DNA of 64,000 nucleotides from Pseudomonas sp. Bout1 (GTDB lineage Bacteria; Pseudomonadota; Gammaproteobacteria; Pseudomonadales; Pseudomonadaceae): NCBI RefSeq assembly GCF_034314165.1, contig NZ_JAVIWK010000001.1, positions 3,983,001 to 4,047,000 of the forward strand, read 5' to 3'. Shown piece by piece: positions 44,164 to 54,700 of this stretch (position 1 is its first letter; each line of letters starts with the position of its first letter). The notes under the pieces were generated by a model. It saw only the letters and a program-made list of their open reading frames with translations, ran no database searches and was not told where the DNA came from. The position numbers and the translations under genes were made by a program.

Positions 44164-45140
44164 TGAAAAAGTCTGTCGTGCTCTACAAGAAACTCTCTGC
44201 GCCGCTGATGGCCCGTCTGCATCAGCAGGCCGAGGTCACGCTGATCGAGGCGCTGGATGAAAGCGGCCTGGCCAAACTGCGTGAGGCCTTGCCGACCGCC
44301 CAAGGGTTGCTCGGTGCCAGCTTGCGCCTGGATGCAAAATTGCTGGACCTGGCGCCGAAGCTTGAGGCCGTGGCGAGCGTGTCGGTGGGTGTCGACAACT
44401 ACGATATCGACTACCTGACCGAGCGCGGCATCCTACTCAGCAACACCCCCGACGTACTGACCGAAACCACCGCCGATACCGGTTTTGCGCTGATCCTGGC
44501 CACCGCCCGGCGGGTAGTGGAGCTGGCCAATCTGGTGCGCGCCGGCAACTGGAACCAGAACATCGGCCCGCTGCATTTTGGCAGCGACGTACACGGCAAG
44601 ACCCTGGGCATTATCGGCATGGGGCGCATTGGCGAAGCGTTGGCCCAGCGCGGGCATTTCGGTTTCGGCATGCCAGTGATCTACCACAGCCACACGCCAA
44701 AGCCTGCGGTGGAGCAACGCTTCGGTGCCGAATACCGCAGCCTGCCGGATCTGCTCCAGCAAGCCGATTTTGTGTGCCTGACCTTACCCTTGACCGCAGA
44801 AACCGAAGGTTTGATTGGCGCTGAAGAGTTCGCGCTGATGGGCCCGGAGACGATCTTTATCAACATCTCCCGGGGCAAGGTGGTGGACGAGCCGGCGCTG
44901 ATCGAGGCGTTGCAACAGCGCACGATTCGCGCGGCGGGGCTGGATGTGTTTGTGCGCGAACCACTGGGGCATGATTCGCCGTTGTTGCGCTTGAGCAATG
45001 TGGTGGCGACACCGCATATCGGCTCGGCCACCCATGAGACACGAGAGGCGATGGCCACGTGCGCGGTGGACAACCTGCTGGCGGCGCTGGCCGGTGAAAA
45101 GCCGAAGAACCTGGTGAACCCAGCGGCCTGGAAACACTGA
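44163..45140 (+). CDS. kguD: 2-ketogluconate 6-phosphate reductase
   Basis: A 325-residue D-2-hydroxyacid dehydrogenase that reduces 2-keto-6-phosphogluconate to 6-phosphogluconate, feeding the Entner-Doudoroff pathway. The NAD(P)-binding motif is GIIGMGRIGEALAQR; catalytic residues are the Arg in NISRGKVVDE, the Glu in FVREPLG and the His in ATPHIGSAT. It overlaps the kguT stop (TGATG), completing the kgu operon. Confidence 0.92.
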   Translation: MKKSVVLYKKLSAPLMARLHQQAEVTLIEALDESGLAKLREALPTAQGLLGASLRLDAKLLDLAPKLEAVASVSVGVDNYDIDYLTERGILLSNTPDVLTETTADTGFALILATARRVVELANLVRAGNWNQNIGPLHFGSDVHGKTLGIIGMGRIGEALAQRGHFGFGMPVIYHSHTPKPAVEQRFGAEYRSLPDLLQQADFVCLTLPLTAETEGLIGAEEFALMGPETIFINISRGKVVDEPALIEALQQRTIRAAGLDVFVREPLGHDSPLLRLSNVVATPHIGSATHETREAMATCAVDNLLAALAGEKPKNLVNPAAWKH

Positions 45141-45144
45141 CTAC

Positions 45145-45231
45145 TGTGGGAGCTGGCTTGCCTGCGATGGCATCAACGGGGTGTACCTGATACACCGAGG
45201 CGTCTGCATCGCAGGCAAGCCAGCTCCTACA
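45145..45231. repeat. REPIN, GTGGGAGCTGGCTTGCC family, copy 4
   Basis: Arms TGTGGGAGCTGGCTTGCCTG and complement, with an inner CGGGGTGTA/TACACCGAGG stem. It separates the convergent ends of kguD and the chemoreceptor gene. Confidence 0.88.
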
Positions 45232-45249
45232 TTTTGTTTGTAGTGCCTG

Positions 45250-46875
45250 TTAGATGACGAACCTGGCTACCATCGCGTTCAAATCCACCGCCAGGCGCGA
45301 CAGTTCATGGCTGGCCGCGCTGGTCTGGTTGGCGCCCGCTGCCGACTGGGTCGCCAGGTCGCGGATGTTCACCAGGTTGCGGTCCACTTCGCGGGACACC
45401 TGGGCCTGCTCTTCCGAGGCGCTGGCGATCACCAGGTTGCGTTCGTTGATCAGGCTGATGGACTGGGTAATCTGCTCCAGGGCCACACCGGCAGCCCGCG
45501 CCATTTCCAGGGTGCTTTGGGTGCGCTGGTTGCTCTGCTGCATCGAGTTCACCGCCTCGCCGGTACCGCTCTGGATGCCGGCGACCATTTTTTCGATCTC
45601 CTGGGTCGACTGCGCCGTGCGATGGGCCAGGGCGCGTACTTCATCCGCCACCACCGCAAAACCCCGCCCGGCTTCACCGGCGCGCGCCGCTTCAATCGCA
45701 GCGTTAAGGGCCAGCAGGTTGGTCTGCTCGGCAATCGCGCGAATCACATCCAGTACCTTGCCAATGTCACGGCCCTGAGTGGCCAGGCCTTCGATCAATA
45801 CCGAGGTGTTTTGCACATCCTGGGTCATGGTCTGGATCGCGCCGACGGTTTCCACCACCCGGTCGCGCCCTTCCCGCGCGGCCTGGTTGGACTGGCCGGA
45901 CGCCTCGGAGGTGGACACCGCATTGCGCGCCACTTCTTCCACCGCAGCGGTCATTTCGTTGACCGCCGTGGCGGCCTGGTCGATTTCGTTGTTCTGCTGC
46001 TGCAGGCCTTTGGAGGCTTCCTCGGTGACGGCACTGAGTTCTTCCGCCGCCGAGGCAAGCTGCGTGGCCGAACCGGCGATGTGCTGGATGGTCTGGCGCA
46101 GGTTGGTTTGCATGGCGGCCAATGCGCCGAGCAGGCGGGCCGGCTCGTCCTTGCCGTCGTCCGTGATCACTTTGCTCAAGTTACCGCCCGCGATGACTTC
46201 GGCCGCCTCCAGGGCTTTGCGCAGCGGGGTGACGATGCTGCGGGTCAACAACCACGCCAGCAGCACGGTCATCAAGGCCGCAAGCACCGAAACCGCGATG
46301 ATGCCCGTGATCGCGTCACGGTAGCTCTGCCCGGCCTCGTTGCCGGCCTGGGTGGCATCGGCCGCGTTGATGGCGATCAGTTTGTTCAACTGCTCGCCCA
46401 TCAGGTCGGTACCGTCCTTGATGCGGCTGTTGATCAAGGCTCGCATCTCATCGACCTTGTTCTGCTGGGACAAGGCGACCATCTCGGACTGCGCCTGGAG
46501 GTAATTATCGAGCGTGGCGACGAACGTCTTGTACAACGCCTCCTCTTCAGCCCCGGCAGGCATGACGGCATACGCCGCTTGCGCAGTCTTGACCTTGTCC
46601 ACCAGAACGCCCATGCGGGTCTGGGCTTCCTGCAGGGCCGCTGGTTCGCGGTTTACCAAGACGCGAAACGACAAGATGCGCAGGCGCAGGACGTTTTCGG
46701 TCATGGTCGCCAAATACCCCACGCTGGGCAGTTGGTTGGCGCCCATGTCCACCGATGCCTGGCGAATCAGGGTCATGCGGTTGACCGCAAACACCCCCAA
46801 AATGACCACAAGCAACGCAATGAACGCAAAACCAAGGAAAGCTCGAGGTGCAATATTCAGGTTACGAAGGGACAT
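45250..46875 (-). CDS. Methyl-accepting chemotaxis protein
   Basis: A 541-residue inner-membrane chemoreceptor. Membrane segments at about residues 12-31 and 190-212 flank a periplasmic helical-bundle (4HB-type) sensor. HAMP and a signalling domain follow, with the hairpin tip [23 protein letters not shown] 46875 places the first membrane helix at the N terminus; the frame from 46938 adds 21 residues. It lies end-to-end with the kgu operon, so a role in sensing 2-ketogluconate or related sugar acids is possible but not shown. Confidence 0.9.
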   Translation of the reverse strand: MSLRNLNIAPRAFLGFAFIALLVVILGVFAVNRMTLIRQASVDMGANQLPSVGYLATMTENVLRLRILSFRVLVNREPAALQEAQTRMGVLVDKVKTAQAAYAVMPAGAEEEALYKTFVATLDNYLQAQSEMVALSQQNKVDEMRALINSRIKDGTDLMGEQLNKLIAINAADATQAGNEAGQSYRDAITGIIAVSVLAALMTVLLAWLLTRSIVTPLRKALEAAEVIAGGNLSKVITDDGKDEPARLLGALAAMQTNLRQTIQHIAGSATQLASAAEELSAVTEEASKGLQQQNNEIDQAATAVNEMTAAVEEVARNAVSTSEASGQSNQAAREGRDRVVETVGAIQTMTQDVQNTSVLIEGLATQGRDIGKVLDVIRAIAEQTNLLALNAAIEAARAGEAGRGFAVVADEVRALAHRTAQSTQEIEKMVAGIQSGTGEAVNSMQQSNQRTQSTLEMARAAGVALEQITQSISLINERNLVIASASEEQAQVSREVDRNLVNIRDLATQSAAGANQTSAASHELSRLAVDLNAMVARFVI

Positions 46876-47109
46876 AGCTGCGCTCTCAGAAGTAATGGCT
46901 GCGAGCGTCCCTGCCGCGACACGGTCAGTCAGCGTCAACGCGCTGCTCCGACCTTACGGCGCCACTGTTCTAATAGGTATGTGGCGCCTACAACCTTATC
47001 GGCCGGCTTGAGGATTTATTGCAGGATGTTCCGAAATATTTTTTCACACTTCTGACGACCGGCAGTTTCTGGCATCCTGCGCCTCCTTTTTCCTACCCGG
47101 GCCCGTATT

Positions 47110-48537
47110 TTGTCTGACACTCAAACCCCTCGCCCCCGTTATAAATCCGACCTGATCTATGGCCTCGAAGACCGCCCGCACTTCAGCGCGGCGATCTTCG
47201 CCGCCCTGCAGCATGTGCTGGCCAGCTTTGTCGGGATCATCACGCCCACCCTGATTGTGGGCGGCGTGCTCGGCCTTGAAAGCGAAGTGCCGTACCTGGT
47301 GAGCATGGCGCTGTTCGTCTCGGGGCTGGGCACCTTTGTGCAGGCCCGCAAGTTCGGCCCGGTGGGTTCAGGCCTGCTGTGCCTGCAAGGCACCAGCTTT
47401 TCGTTTATCAGCGTAATCCTGAGCGCCGGCTTCATGGTCAAGGCCCGGGGCGGCGGCACCGACGAGATCCTGTCGACGATCTTCGGCATCTGCTTTTTCG
47501 CGGCGTTTATCGAAGTGGTCCTCAGCCAGTTCATCGGCAAGCTGCGCAAGCTGATCACGCCAGTGGTCACCGGCACCATCATTACGTTGATGGGCTTGTC
47601 GCTGATCAAGGTAGCCGTCACCGACATGGCCGGCGGTTTTGGCGCCAGCGACCTGGGCGCCGCCGGCAACATGGGCCTGGCGGGCCTGGTGTTGCTGACT
47701 ATCGTAGTGCTCAACCGCTTCAACAACCCGTTCCTGCGCCTGGGTTCGATCGTGATCGGCCTGACCCTGGGCTTTGTGGTGGCCTGGTGGATGGGCCGCG
47801 TCGACCTGGCCGCCCTGCCCCAGTTGCCGTTGATCAGCGTGCCGGTGCCGTTCAAGTACGGTTTTTCGTTCGACTGGGTGGCATTTATCCCGGTGGCGGT
47901 GATCTTCCTGATTTCGCCGCTGGAAGCCGCTGGAGACCTGACGGCCAATTCGATGATTTCCCAACAACCGGTCAAGGGCCCGCTGTACATCAAGCGCATC
48001 AAGTCCGGCTTGCTGGCTGACGGCCTCAACTCGGTGATGGCGGCCACCTTCAACAGCCTGCCGATGGTGACCTTCGCCCAGAACAACGGCGTGATCCAGT
48101 TGACCGGCGTGGCCAGCCGCTACGTGGCGTATTTCATTGCCGGGCTGCTGGTGCTGCTGGGGCTGTTCCCGATGATCGGCGCGGTGCTGCAATTGATGCC
48201 CAAGCCGGTGTTGGGCGGCGCAACCCTGATCATGTTCGGCACCGTGGCGGTGGCCGGGATCAAGATCCTCGCCGAAGCCGGCCTGCACCGGCGCAACGTG
48301 CTGATCGTGGCGATCTCCCTGGGCATGGGCCTGGGCGTGGCGGCGGTCCCGGAAGTACTGCGCGAGCTGCCCAAGGCGCTGCACAACATCTTCGAGTCGC
48401 CGATCACCGTAGGTGCGTTCTGCGCTATCGTGCTGAACATCTTCCTGCCTGAAGAGTTCATAGAACTGGAAGAAGATGAATTTGATCCGGAAGCCTCCAC
48501 GCTCAAGGTGATGCAGGACCCGGACGTCACGAAATAG
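47110..48537 (+). CDS. NCS2 family purine/xanthine permease
   Basis: A 475-residue nucleobase:cation symporter with about 14 membrane segments. The NCS2 signature region is QNNGVIQLTGVASRY, and the substrate-site segment FLISPLEAAGDLTA has the glutamate typical of xanthine and urate transporters rather than uracil ones. The start is TTG 47110, giving MSDTQTPRP, with no strong ribosome site. The substrate is probably xanthine, urate or both. Two further genes follow closely on the same strand. Confidence 0.87.
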   Translation: MSDTQTPRPRYKSDLIYGLEDRPHFSAAIFAALQHVLASFVGIITPTLIVGGVLGLESEVPYLVSMALFVSGLGTFVQARKFGPVGSGLLCLQGTSFSFISVILSAGFMVKARGGGTDEILSTIFGICFFAAFIEVVLSQFIGKLRKLITPVVTGTIITLMGLSLIKVAVTDMAGGFGASDLGAAGNMGLAGLVLLTIVVLNRFNNPFLRLGSIVIGLTLGFVVAWWMGRVDLAALPQLPLISVPVPFKYGFSFDWVAFIPVAVIFLISPLEAAGDLTANSMISQQPVKGPLYIKRIKSGLLADGLNSVMAATFNSLPMVTFAQNNGVIQLTGVASRYVAYFIAGLLVLLGLFPMIGAVLQLMPKPVLGGATLIMFGTVAVAGIKILAEAGLHRRNVLIVAISLGMGLGVAAVPEVLRELPKALHNIFESPITVGAFCAIVLNIFLPEEFIELEEDEFDPEASTLKVMQDPDVTK

Positions 48538-48549
48538 GAGAACCCGTTT

Positions 48550-49011
48550 ATGCGCAAGCTCATGGTTTTGTCACTGCTGCTACTCACCCTGAGCGCGTGC
48601 GCGCTGTTCCCCAACCGCGACCCGGTGAACATCAACGTGGTGGGTATCGAACCGCTGCAGAGCCAGGACCTGGAGGTGCGTTTTGCGGTGAAGCTGCGGG
48701 TGCAGAACCCTAACGAAACCGCGATCGACTACAGCGGCGTGGCCCTGGACCTTGAGGTGAATGGCCGGCCACTGGCGTCTGGGGTCAGTGACCAGGGGGG
48801 TTCGATCCCGCGCTTTTCCGAGGCGGTGCTGACGGTGCCGGTGAGTGTCTCGGCGTTCTCCGTGCTGCGCCAGACGCTTGGTTTGAGCCAGACCCAAAGT
48901 TTGAATAACCTGCCTTACGTGTTGCGCGGGAAACTGGCGGGCGGCCTGTTTGGCACCATGCGCTTTGTGGATCGCGGCACGCTGGACTTACCCAACACTG
49001 CCACGTGGTGA
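48550..49011 (+). CDS. LEA type 2 (WHy domain) lipoprotein
   Basis: A 153-residue lipoprotein: the signal peptide ends in the lipobox TLSAC. The remainder is the late-embryogenesis-abundant group 2 / WHy beta-sandwich, with FAVKLRVQNPNETAIDYSG as its hallmark. Such proteins are linked to desiccation and stress tolerance, but the bacterial role is largely unproven. A GGAG lies 9 bases before the ATG, 12 bases after the permease stop. Confidence 0.87.
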   Translation: MRKLMVLSLLLLTLSACALFPNRDPVNINVVGIEPLQSQDLEVRFAVKLRVQNPNETAIDYSGVALDLEVNGRPLASGVSDQGGSIPRFSEAVLTVPVSVSAFSVLRQTLGLSQTQSLNNLPYVLRGKLAGGLFGTMRFVDRGTLDLPNTATW

Positions 49012-49015
49012 CGAC

Positions 49016-49567
49016 ATGGACGCCCTGCCTACGCTGTATACCGAACGCCTGATTCTGCGGCCGCTGACGCTGGAAGATGCCGAGGGCGTGCAGCGCCAGT
49101 TTCCCCATTGGGAAGTGGTGCGTTATCTGAATGCCCTGGTGCCTTGGCCTTACCCCGAAGATGGTGCGCGCAACTATCTTGAGCATGTTGCGCTGCCGGC
49201 GATGGCGCGCGGTGAGGAATGGCATTGGTCGATCCGCCTGAAAAGCGCGCCTGGGGCGTTGATTGGCAACGTCAGCCTGATGGATGAGGTGGATAACAAC
49301 CGGGGATTCTGGCTGGGGCCGCAATGGCAGGGCCAGGGATTGATGGCCGAGGCCAGTGCGGCGGTGACGGCGTATTGGTTTGAGGTGCTGGGGCGACCCG
49401 TGATGCGGGTGCCCAAGGCGACGCCGAACGTGGCCTCACGCAGGATTTCCGAGCGTACGGGGATGCGGTTGGTCAGGACCGACGAGGGACAGTTTGTCGA
49501 AGGTCGTTTCCCCAGGGATATTTGGGAGATTACCCGGGAGCAATGGCTGCAGATTCGGGGGGAGTGA
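49016..49567 (+). CDS. GNAT family N-acetyltransferase (RimJ/RimL-like)
   Basis: A 183-residue acetyltransferase. The opening TERLILRPLTLEDAEG, the acceptor-site segment and the acetyl-CoA loop (LGPQWQGQGLMAEA) are those of the RimJ/RimL branch. It starts 4 bases after the LEA lipoprotein gene, so the two are probably translationally coupled. The substrate is unknown; protein N termini or small amines are both possible. Confidence 0.88.
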   Translation: MDALPTLYTERLILRPLTLEDAEGVQRQFPHWEVVRYLNALVPWPYPEDGARNYLEHVALPAMARGEEWHWSIRLKSAPGALIGNVSLMDEVDNNRGFWLGPQWQGQGLMAEASAAVTAYWFEVLGRPVMRVPKATPNVASRRISERTGMRLVRTDEGQFVEGRFPRDIWEITREQWLQIRGE

Positions 49568-49617
49568 GGGGGGTTGGGTGAGTGGTACAGAACAAGCTCA
49601 AAGGCGAACACGTTCAC

Positions 49618-49686
49618 TGTAGGCGCTGGCTTGCCGGCGATGGCATCACCTCGGTGTAGCTGAAAGACCGAGTTGCCTGCATCGCC
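49618..49686. repeat. Degenerate REP element
   Basis: TGTAGGCGCTGGCTTGCCGG resembles the left arm of the GTGGGAGCTGGCTTGCC REPINs, and an ACCTCGGTGTA/GAAAGACCGAG inner stem remains, but the right arm is cut short at GCATCGCC. The flanking part of the 49568-49791 gap shows no gene. Confidence 0.6.
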
Positions 49687-49791
49687 TCCTGCACCTTGCC
49701 CTGGCTTCTCGCTGGCGCTGCCGCGTTACCCAGGTGCAACTCGATCCGTTACTGCTCAAGGTGCGAGAGGCGATTGTCGCCTGCTTTGCGC

Positions 49792-50043
49792 TTACTTCGC
49801 CGCCATCAGCCGATTGACTTCACTGCGCACCATGTTGGAAAACTCCGGCGGCGACATCCCATCCAGCTCCGCACGCACCCATTCGGCCCATTTGCCCTTG
49901 CGCTTGGCGCGCTCGCCAAACAAGCGCGCAGCCTCACCCTTGGCCTTGCCCAGGTTGCTTTGCCAGAGGTCATAGAGACGGGACTTTTCATCTTCCAGCG
50001 CGGCGCGCTCGGCAAGGGGCTTGTTGGCCAGATTGAAGCTCAT
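49792..50043 (-). CDS. Hypothetical small charged protein
   Basis: An 83-residue, highly charged and probably helical protein (ERAALEDEKSRLYDLWQSNL; LFGERAKRKGKWAEWVRAEL). No signal peptide or membrane segment. AGGT lies 9 bases before the ATG. Length, codon use and composition are consistent with a real gene, but I do not recognise a family. It is divergent from the DUF883 gene. Confidence 0.65.
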   Translation of the reverse strand: MSFNLANKPLAERAALEDEKSRLYDLWQSNLGKAKGEAARLFGERAKRKGKWAEWVRAELDGMSPPEFSNMVRSEVNRLMAAK

Positions 50044-50219
50044 GTTGAATTACCTGCTGCACAAATAGGTGACATCTTACACTGTAGGTCGAAATTTCCG
50101 GGTCTGGATTTCACCTAAGCTGACCGTAGGAAAAAAACCTGCAACTTTTGCCCGCTTAAAACACTCCATTCTTCATCAAGCGCATTCATTGCCACATTCA
50201 CCTGCAAGGAGTTAACCCA

Positions 50220-50540
50220 ATGGCTCGCAAATCTGCCGCCCAAGCCGTCGAAGAACAAATCAAGGATCAAGCCTTCAGTGAACTCACGGCACTGATTGAA
50301 GAATCGGACAAGTTGCTCAAAAGCAGCGCGTCGCTGGTAGGGGAAGAAGGTGAAACCCTGCGCGAACAGGTCGCCATCAAGCTCAAGCAGGCCCTGGACT
50401 CGGTGTCCAACGTGCGCGAGCGTAGCAAGCCCGTGGTGGACGCCACCGAAACCTATATCGGTGGCCATCCGTGGCAGACCGTGGCGATTTCCGCCGGCTT
50501 TGGCCTGGTGGTCGGCCTGTTGCTGGGCCGTCGCAACTGA
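50220..50540 (+). CDS. DUF883 family protein (ElaB/YqjD-like)
   Basis: A 106-residue protein with an amphipathic helical N-terminal part and a single C-terminal membrane anchor (TVAISAGFGLVVGLLLGRRN), the arrangement of the ElaB/YqjD/YgaM family. Those proteins attach to the inner membrane through the C terminus and associate with ribosomes in stationary phase in E. coli. AAGGAG precedes the ATG by 8 bases. Confidence 0.88.
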   Translation: MARKSAAQAVEEQIKDQAFSELTALIEESDKLLKSSASLVGEEGETLREQVAIKLKQALDSVSNVRERSKPVVDATETYIGGHPWQTVAISAGFGLVVGLLLGRRN

Positions 50541-50579
50541 CCTGAGTACCGGCTGCGCCCTCCCCGGGCGCAGCTTGCT

Positions 50580-51617
50580 TCACGCCTGTGCCAGTACCCG
50601 CAACCGGCTTAATTCTGCCGTCTCGATTTCAATTCCGCCTGCCAGTGACTTCGCCCGTGTGCGATGGCGCCGGTCTCCCGGCAACCGCCGCAACCCTGCT
50701 GCATGCATCTGGCGCACCAGTTCCTGGCTGCGTTCGGCGAAGTTTTGCCCGGCAGTCTTGCTCGGGTCGATCACGATCAGCAACTGCCCGGTCCACGGCG
50801 TGCGCGCGCCGGGGTGATCGGACCAGTTGAACTCGAACGAAAAGTTACCGCCCGTAAGAGCCGCCGCCAGCAGCTCGACCATCATCGACAGGGCGGAGCC
50901 CTTGTGCCCGCCAAAGGGCAACAGCGCACCGCCTTCAAGAATGGCCTTGGGGTCCTGGGTCGGCTGGCCGAGGCTGTCCACGCCCATGCCCGGCGGCAGG
51001 CGTTCGCCCTTGCGCGCGGCAATCTGCACGTCACCATGGGCGATGGCACTGGTGGCCAGGTCAAACACGATCGGCAGGCCATCGGCACGGGGCGCGGCGA
51101 AGGCAATGGGGTTGGTGCCGAACAGCGGGCGATCCGCGCCGTGGGGCACCACGCACGTCATGCTATTGACCACGCTCAAGGCCACCAGGCCTTCTTCGGC
51201 GAAGGGCTCGACATCCGGCCAAAGCGCCGCGAAGTGATGCGAGTTATGGATCGCCAGCAAGGCAATCCCGGCGCTGCGGGCTTTTTGTACCAGTAATGGG
51301 CGGGCGGCTTGCAGCGCGAGCTGGGCAAAGCCATTACCGGCATCCACCCGCACAAAGCCGCTGGCCACGTCCTCGACCACCGGCACGGCCTTGCCATTGA
51401 CCCAGCCACTGGCCAGGGTCGAGACATAACCTGGGATACGGAATATGCCGTGGCTGTGGGCGCCGTCGCGCTCGGCGCTGGCGCAGTTCTCGGCCAGCAC
51501 CCGGGCGACCTCGGCCGAAGTACCGTGGCGCACGAACACCTGGCGCAGCAGGTCGGTCAATTGCGCATAACTGAGTCGCTCTGATGAAGACTCGACATCC
51601 AAAGGCGATGCAGACAT
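50580..51617 (-). CDS. dpkA: Ldh_2 family oxidoreductase (DpkA-like imino-acid reductase)
   Basis: A 345-residue NAD(P)H-dependent reductase of the malate/L-lactate dehydrogenase-like (YlbC) family. The segments SHGIFRIPGYVS and HNSHHFAALW, the latter carrying the catalytic histidine, match delta1-piperideine-2-carboxylate/delta1-pyrroline-2-carboxylate reductase DpkA of Pseudomonas, which acts in D-lysine and D-proline catabolism. The start MSASPLDVES gives the usual length; the long frame reaching back to 51986 overlaps the next gene. The family includes ureidoglycolate and malate dehydrogenases, so the substrate is inferred. Confidence 0.78.
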   Translation of the reverse strand: MSASPLDVESSSERLSYAQLTDLLRQVFVRHGTSAEVARVLAENCASAERDGAHSHGIFRIPGYVSTLASGWVNGKAVPVVEDVASGFVRVDAGNGFAQLALQAARPLLVQKARSAGIALLAIHNSHHFAALWPDVEPFAEEGLVALSVVNSMTCVVPHGADRPLFGTNPIAFAAPRADGLPIVFDLATSAIAHGDVQIAARKGERLPPGMGVDSLGQPTQDPKAILEGGALLPFGGHKGSALSMMVELLAAALTGGNFSFEFNWSDHPGARTPWTGQLLIVIDPSKTAGQNFAERSQELVRQMHAAGLRRLPGDRRHRTRAKSLAGGIEIETAELSRLRVLAQA

Positions 51618-51788
51618 CTGAAGCTCCCGTTTAATTATTGGAATGGGCAACAGCGTACGAAGACTCGGACTGCCGATTAGACAGGGTTTGCCCCGTGGCT
51701 GTCGACAGGCAGTCCCAGACATATCTACGCCCCGGGGTTGGCGAGGCGCGATAGCGTCTAGTGCCCTATCTCTCCAAGGATCGCAAGG

Positions 51789-54700
51789 ATGAACCCGATG
51801 CCCTACTTTTTCGCCGAAGCCATGCGCGTGGGCTGGAAGGTGCTGGACCGAGAGCGCCAGTTGAACATCACCCCCCAGGACATCGAGTTTCTGGGCAAGG
51901 TATTTATCGCCAGCGATGCCGGGCGCCGCGAAAAAACGCCGCCGATGATCGCGCAGCGCGTCTGGCTGAACAAAAACACCGCGCACGCGTTCGAGCTGGC
52001 CGGCAGCTTCATCATGAGCTCAACCAGCGTTTACCCACACGCGTTCCTCTACACCCCTTATGGCGGGCTGGAAAAATTCGACCACCGGCCTGCCCTGCTG
52101 GCCGCGCTGGGCGAACGCCTGAAAACCCCTGCCCAGGCGGCACAACTCTTGTGTTTCCTGCCCCTGCTGCAACAGCACCAGCCCGTGCTGGACACCACGC
52201 CGGTGCTGACGCCCGAGGACATTGCCGGGGATGTATTTGGCGACCAGGAGCGAATCCTTAAGCACTACCAAAACAAAAACCGCGAGGTATTGCTGGCAAC
52301 GTTAAAGCAGCTACCGTCCCTGGATACGCTGCTGACCCAACTGATTGAAAGCGTTGCCCGCCCGCTGTTCCCCGGGTTGTTTGCGGGCGACACCCAAGTC
52401 AGCTTTTTTGCCGCTCGGCCTACCGCCACCCACCCCGTGCGTTGGCTGGATTCACTGCCCATCAATAACGCATTGCTGTTGTTTTACCGCGAGCAGGCCT
52501 GGCCTGCCGGGCAAACCCGGGAGTTCTTCCACCCCCAGCGCCCGCCCGATGCCAAGGACCCACAACGCCGCAGCCGCGACGCCCAGCTCTGGGAAACCGC
52601 GATCAAGCAGGCCGCAGGCCAACTGATCAGTTTTTTGCAGAGCGTCCTGGAGACTTTCTGGAACACCGACCTGTCGCCAGGCGTATCACGGCGCAGCGGG
52701 TTCGCGCAGGTTATGGCCGCGAACGCGCGACTGGACATACTGCTCAAACGCCAGCAAGCCATTATCAGCCCCGAACAAAGCCGCTCATTGGCAGCGCTCT
52801 ACCTGTCGTCGGGCCCGGCGCCGGAGGATAGCCAAACGTTGCGTTTCGAGCGGCCACACATCTGGGAGCACCCGGCCAATGTCGTGACATTGGCCAACAC
52901 TCTGCTGATCGGCAATGCCAAAGCGTATTTCTACACCTCGGAAAAAGGCCTTCAAGTGCTGGGAAGCTACGAGGACTTGATGAGTGCTCTCAAGGCCATG
53001 GTCAAGGCGCCCGGGTACGAAGACGACTTTTACAACCTGATGTCGCTGCAAGAGCGGGCACTGTTTATCGGTTTCAAGGCACCCCAGTTTTCCGGCAGCC
53101 GCATAGGCGGCAACCTGTTTGCGCAGTTGTTCGATGACATCATTGCCAAACAACAGCAAAACCTCGCGTATGCCCTGGACCTGTACCGCCGCACGCGTGC
53201 CGGCATCGAGCCTTCAGCGCTGGTGGATCACGCACTGGACGTACGCTACATGATCGACAGCCGCCTCCTCGCGCTCGATACCGCAGGGCGCTGGACCCCC
53301 CACTCCGTGCTGGCCGACCCGACCCGCCCCGTCTCACCCACTGCGCAGCGTACCGCCCTGATGCAAAAGCAGCTGGCGAGTATCCAGCAAGCGCTGGCTG
53401 AACGGGTCCGGGCACAACCCACGCTGGCGACTCGTGTGAACACCACACTCTCCTCCAAACTCAACCAGCGTCATCGGATAAACACTGCTGCCGACCAGAT
53501 TTTCGTCAACCGCTACGACACTGCCGCCAGGGCTACCGAACCTGAGTCGCCGCGGCAAAGCCAGACATTGACCGCCTGCTTCGTCGACCGCCTGACGCGA
53601 GGCACGGGACCTATCCCGCAAACCGCCACCTACGGCCTATACCAGGTGCAAGGAAGCGGCCCCGCGGCCCAACGGCTGAACCTGCAAATCGAGCAGGCGA
53701 ACGCGATTCTTGACGATACGCTGGTGCAGTTTCACAACCACCGCATTGCCGATCTGCCCCGCGAGCATCTGGAACAGCTCAAGGCATCGATGGCCCACGC
53801 CATGTCAGTGGCCATTCAAGGCGAAGCCCGGCTGCGGCGCCTGAATAACAGCCTGGACAGCCGGGACGAGGCAATGATCCAGACGGTATTCGACCTGCAG
53901 CATGCCAACCGCCACCAGCGCATGGGCCTGGACGGTTTTATTCCCGATGCCTACGCCGTGACGGTCGAGCCCCAGGGCCAGCCGCAAAGAATATCGCTGG
54001 CCAACTGTACGGTACTTACCGAGCGTGGTGGCCTGGACCCTTCTCACTCCGGGCGGGTGTTGCTGTGGACGCCCGCCGGGGGCCTGGAGCGCTTCACCGA
54101 CGTGGGGCGCTTGCAAAGCGAACTTGAGCGACGGCTGTCTGATCCGCACCGACGCGAAACACTGCTGGCAAACCTCGACCCCAGCCAGCGCGAGCCTCAC
54201 CAGCGTTACGTGCTGGGCCGCTTCCTGCTGATCAACGAGTCGGTGGCCCAGCACCGCCAGCAGTCCTGGATCAACCATTACATCGGCCAAAGGGCCCATT
54301 GCCTGGCGCTCGGCCTGCCTGGCAGCGCCCTGCTCAAACGCCTGGGTGAGCTGGAGCGAGCGTTGCCTGCCACCAACCTGATGCACACAGCCCGGATCGC
54401 CCAGACCTTGATGGTGCAGCAGGCTCTGCCCGCCTGGCTGGGGATGGCACCGATACCGGAGCAGCGACGGCACTGCGAGATCCTTGAGCAATATCGCCAT
54501 AGCCTCAAGGATGACAAAGACTACCTCGACGGCTTTCCCTCACTGTCGAGCTATGTGAGTGACACGCTCAACGACGTGTTGAAAGCCTATGGGGTTGACG
54601 CGCGAAACGTACACATCACGCCCAGGCTGGTGTTGGCCGGCCAGCGCCAGAACCTGGTGGACTACGCGCTTAATCATGTCACCGAGCAGGCCGCGACTTT

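Noticed and set aside
45307..47055. 582-codon plus-strand frame opposite the chemoreceptor
   Set aside because: The minus frame has clear MCP domains; the plus frame has no recognisable domain.
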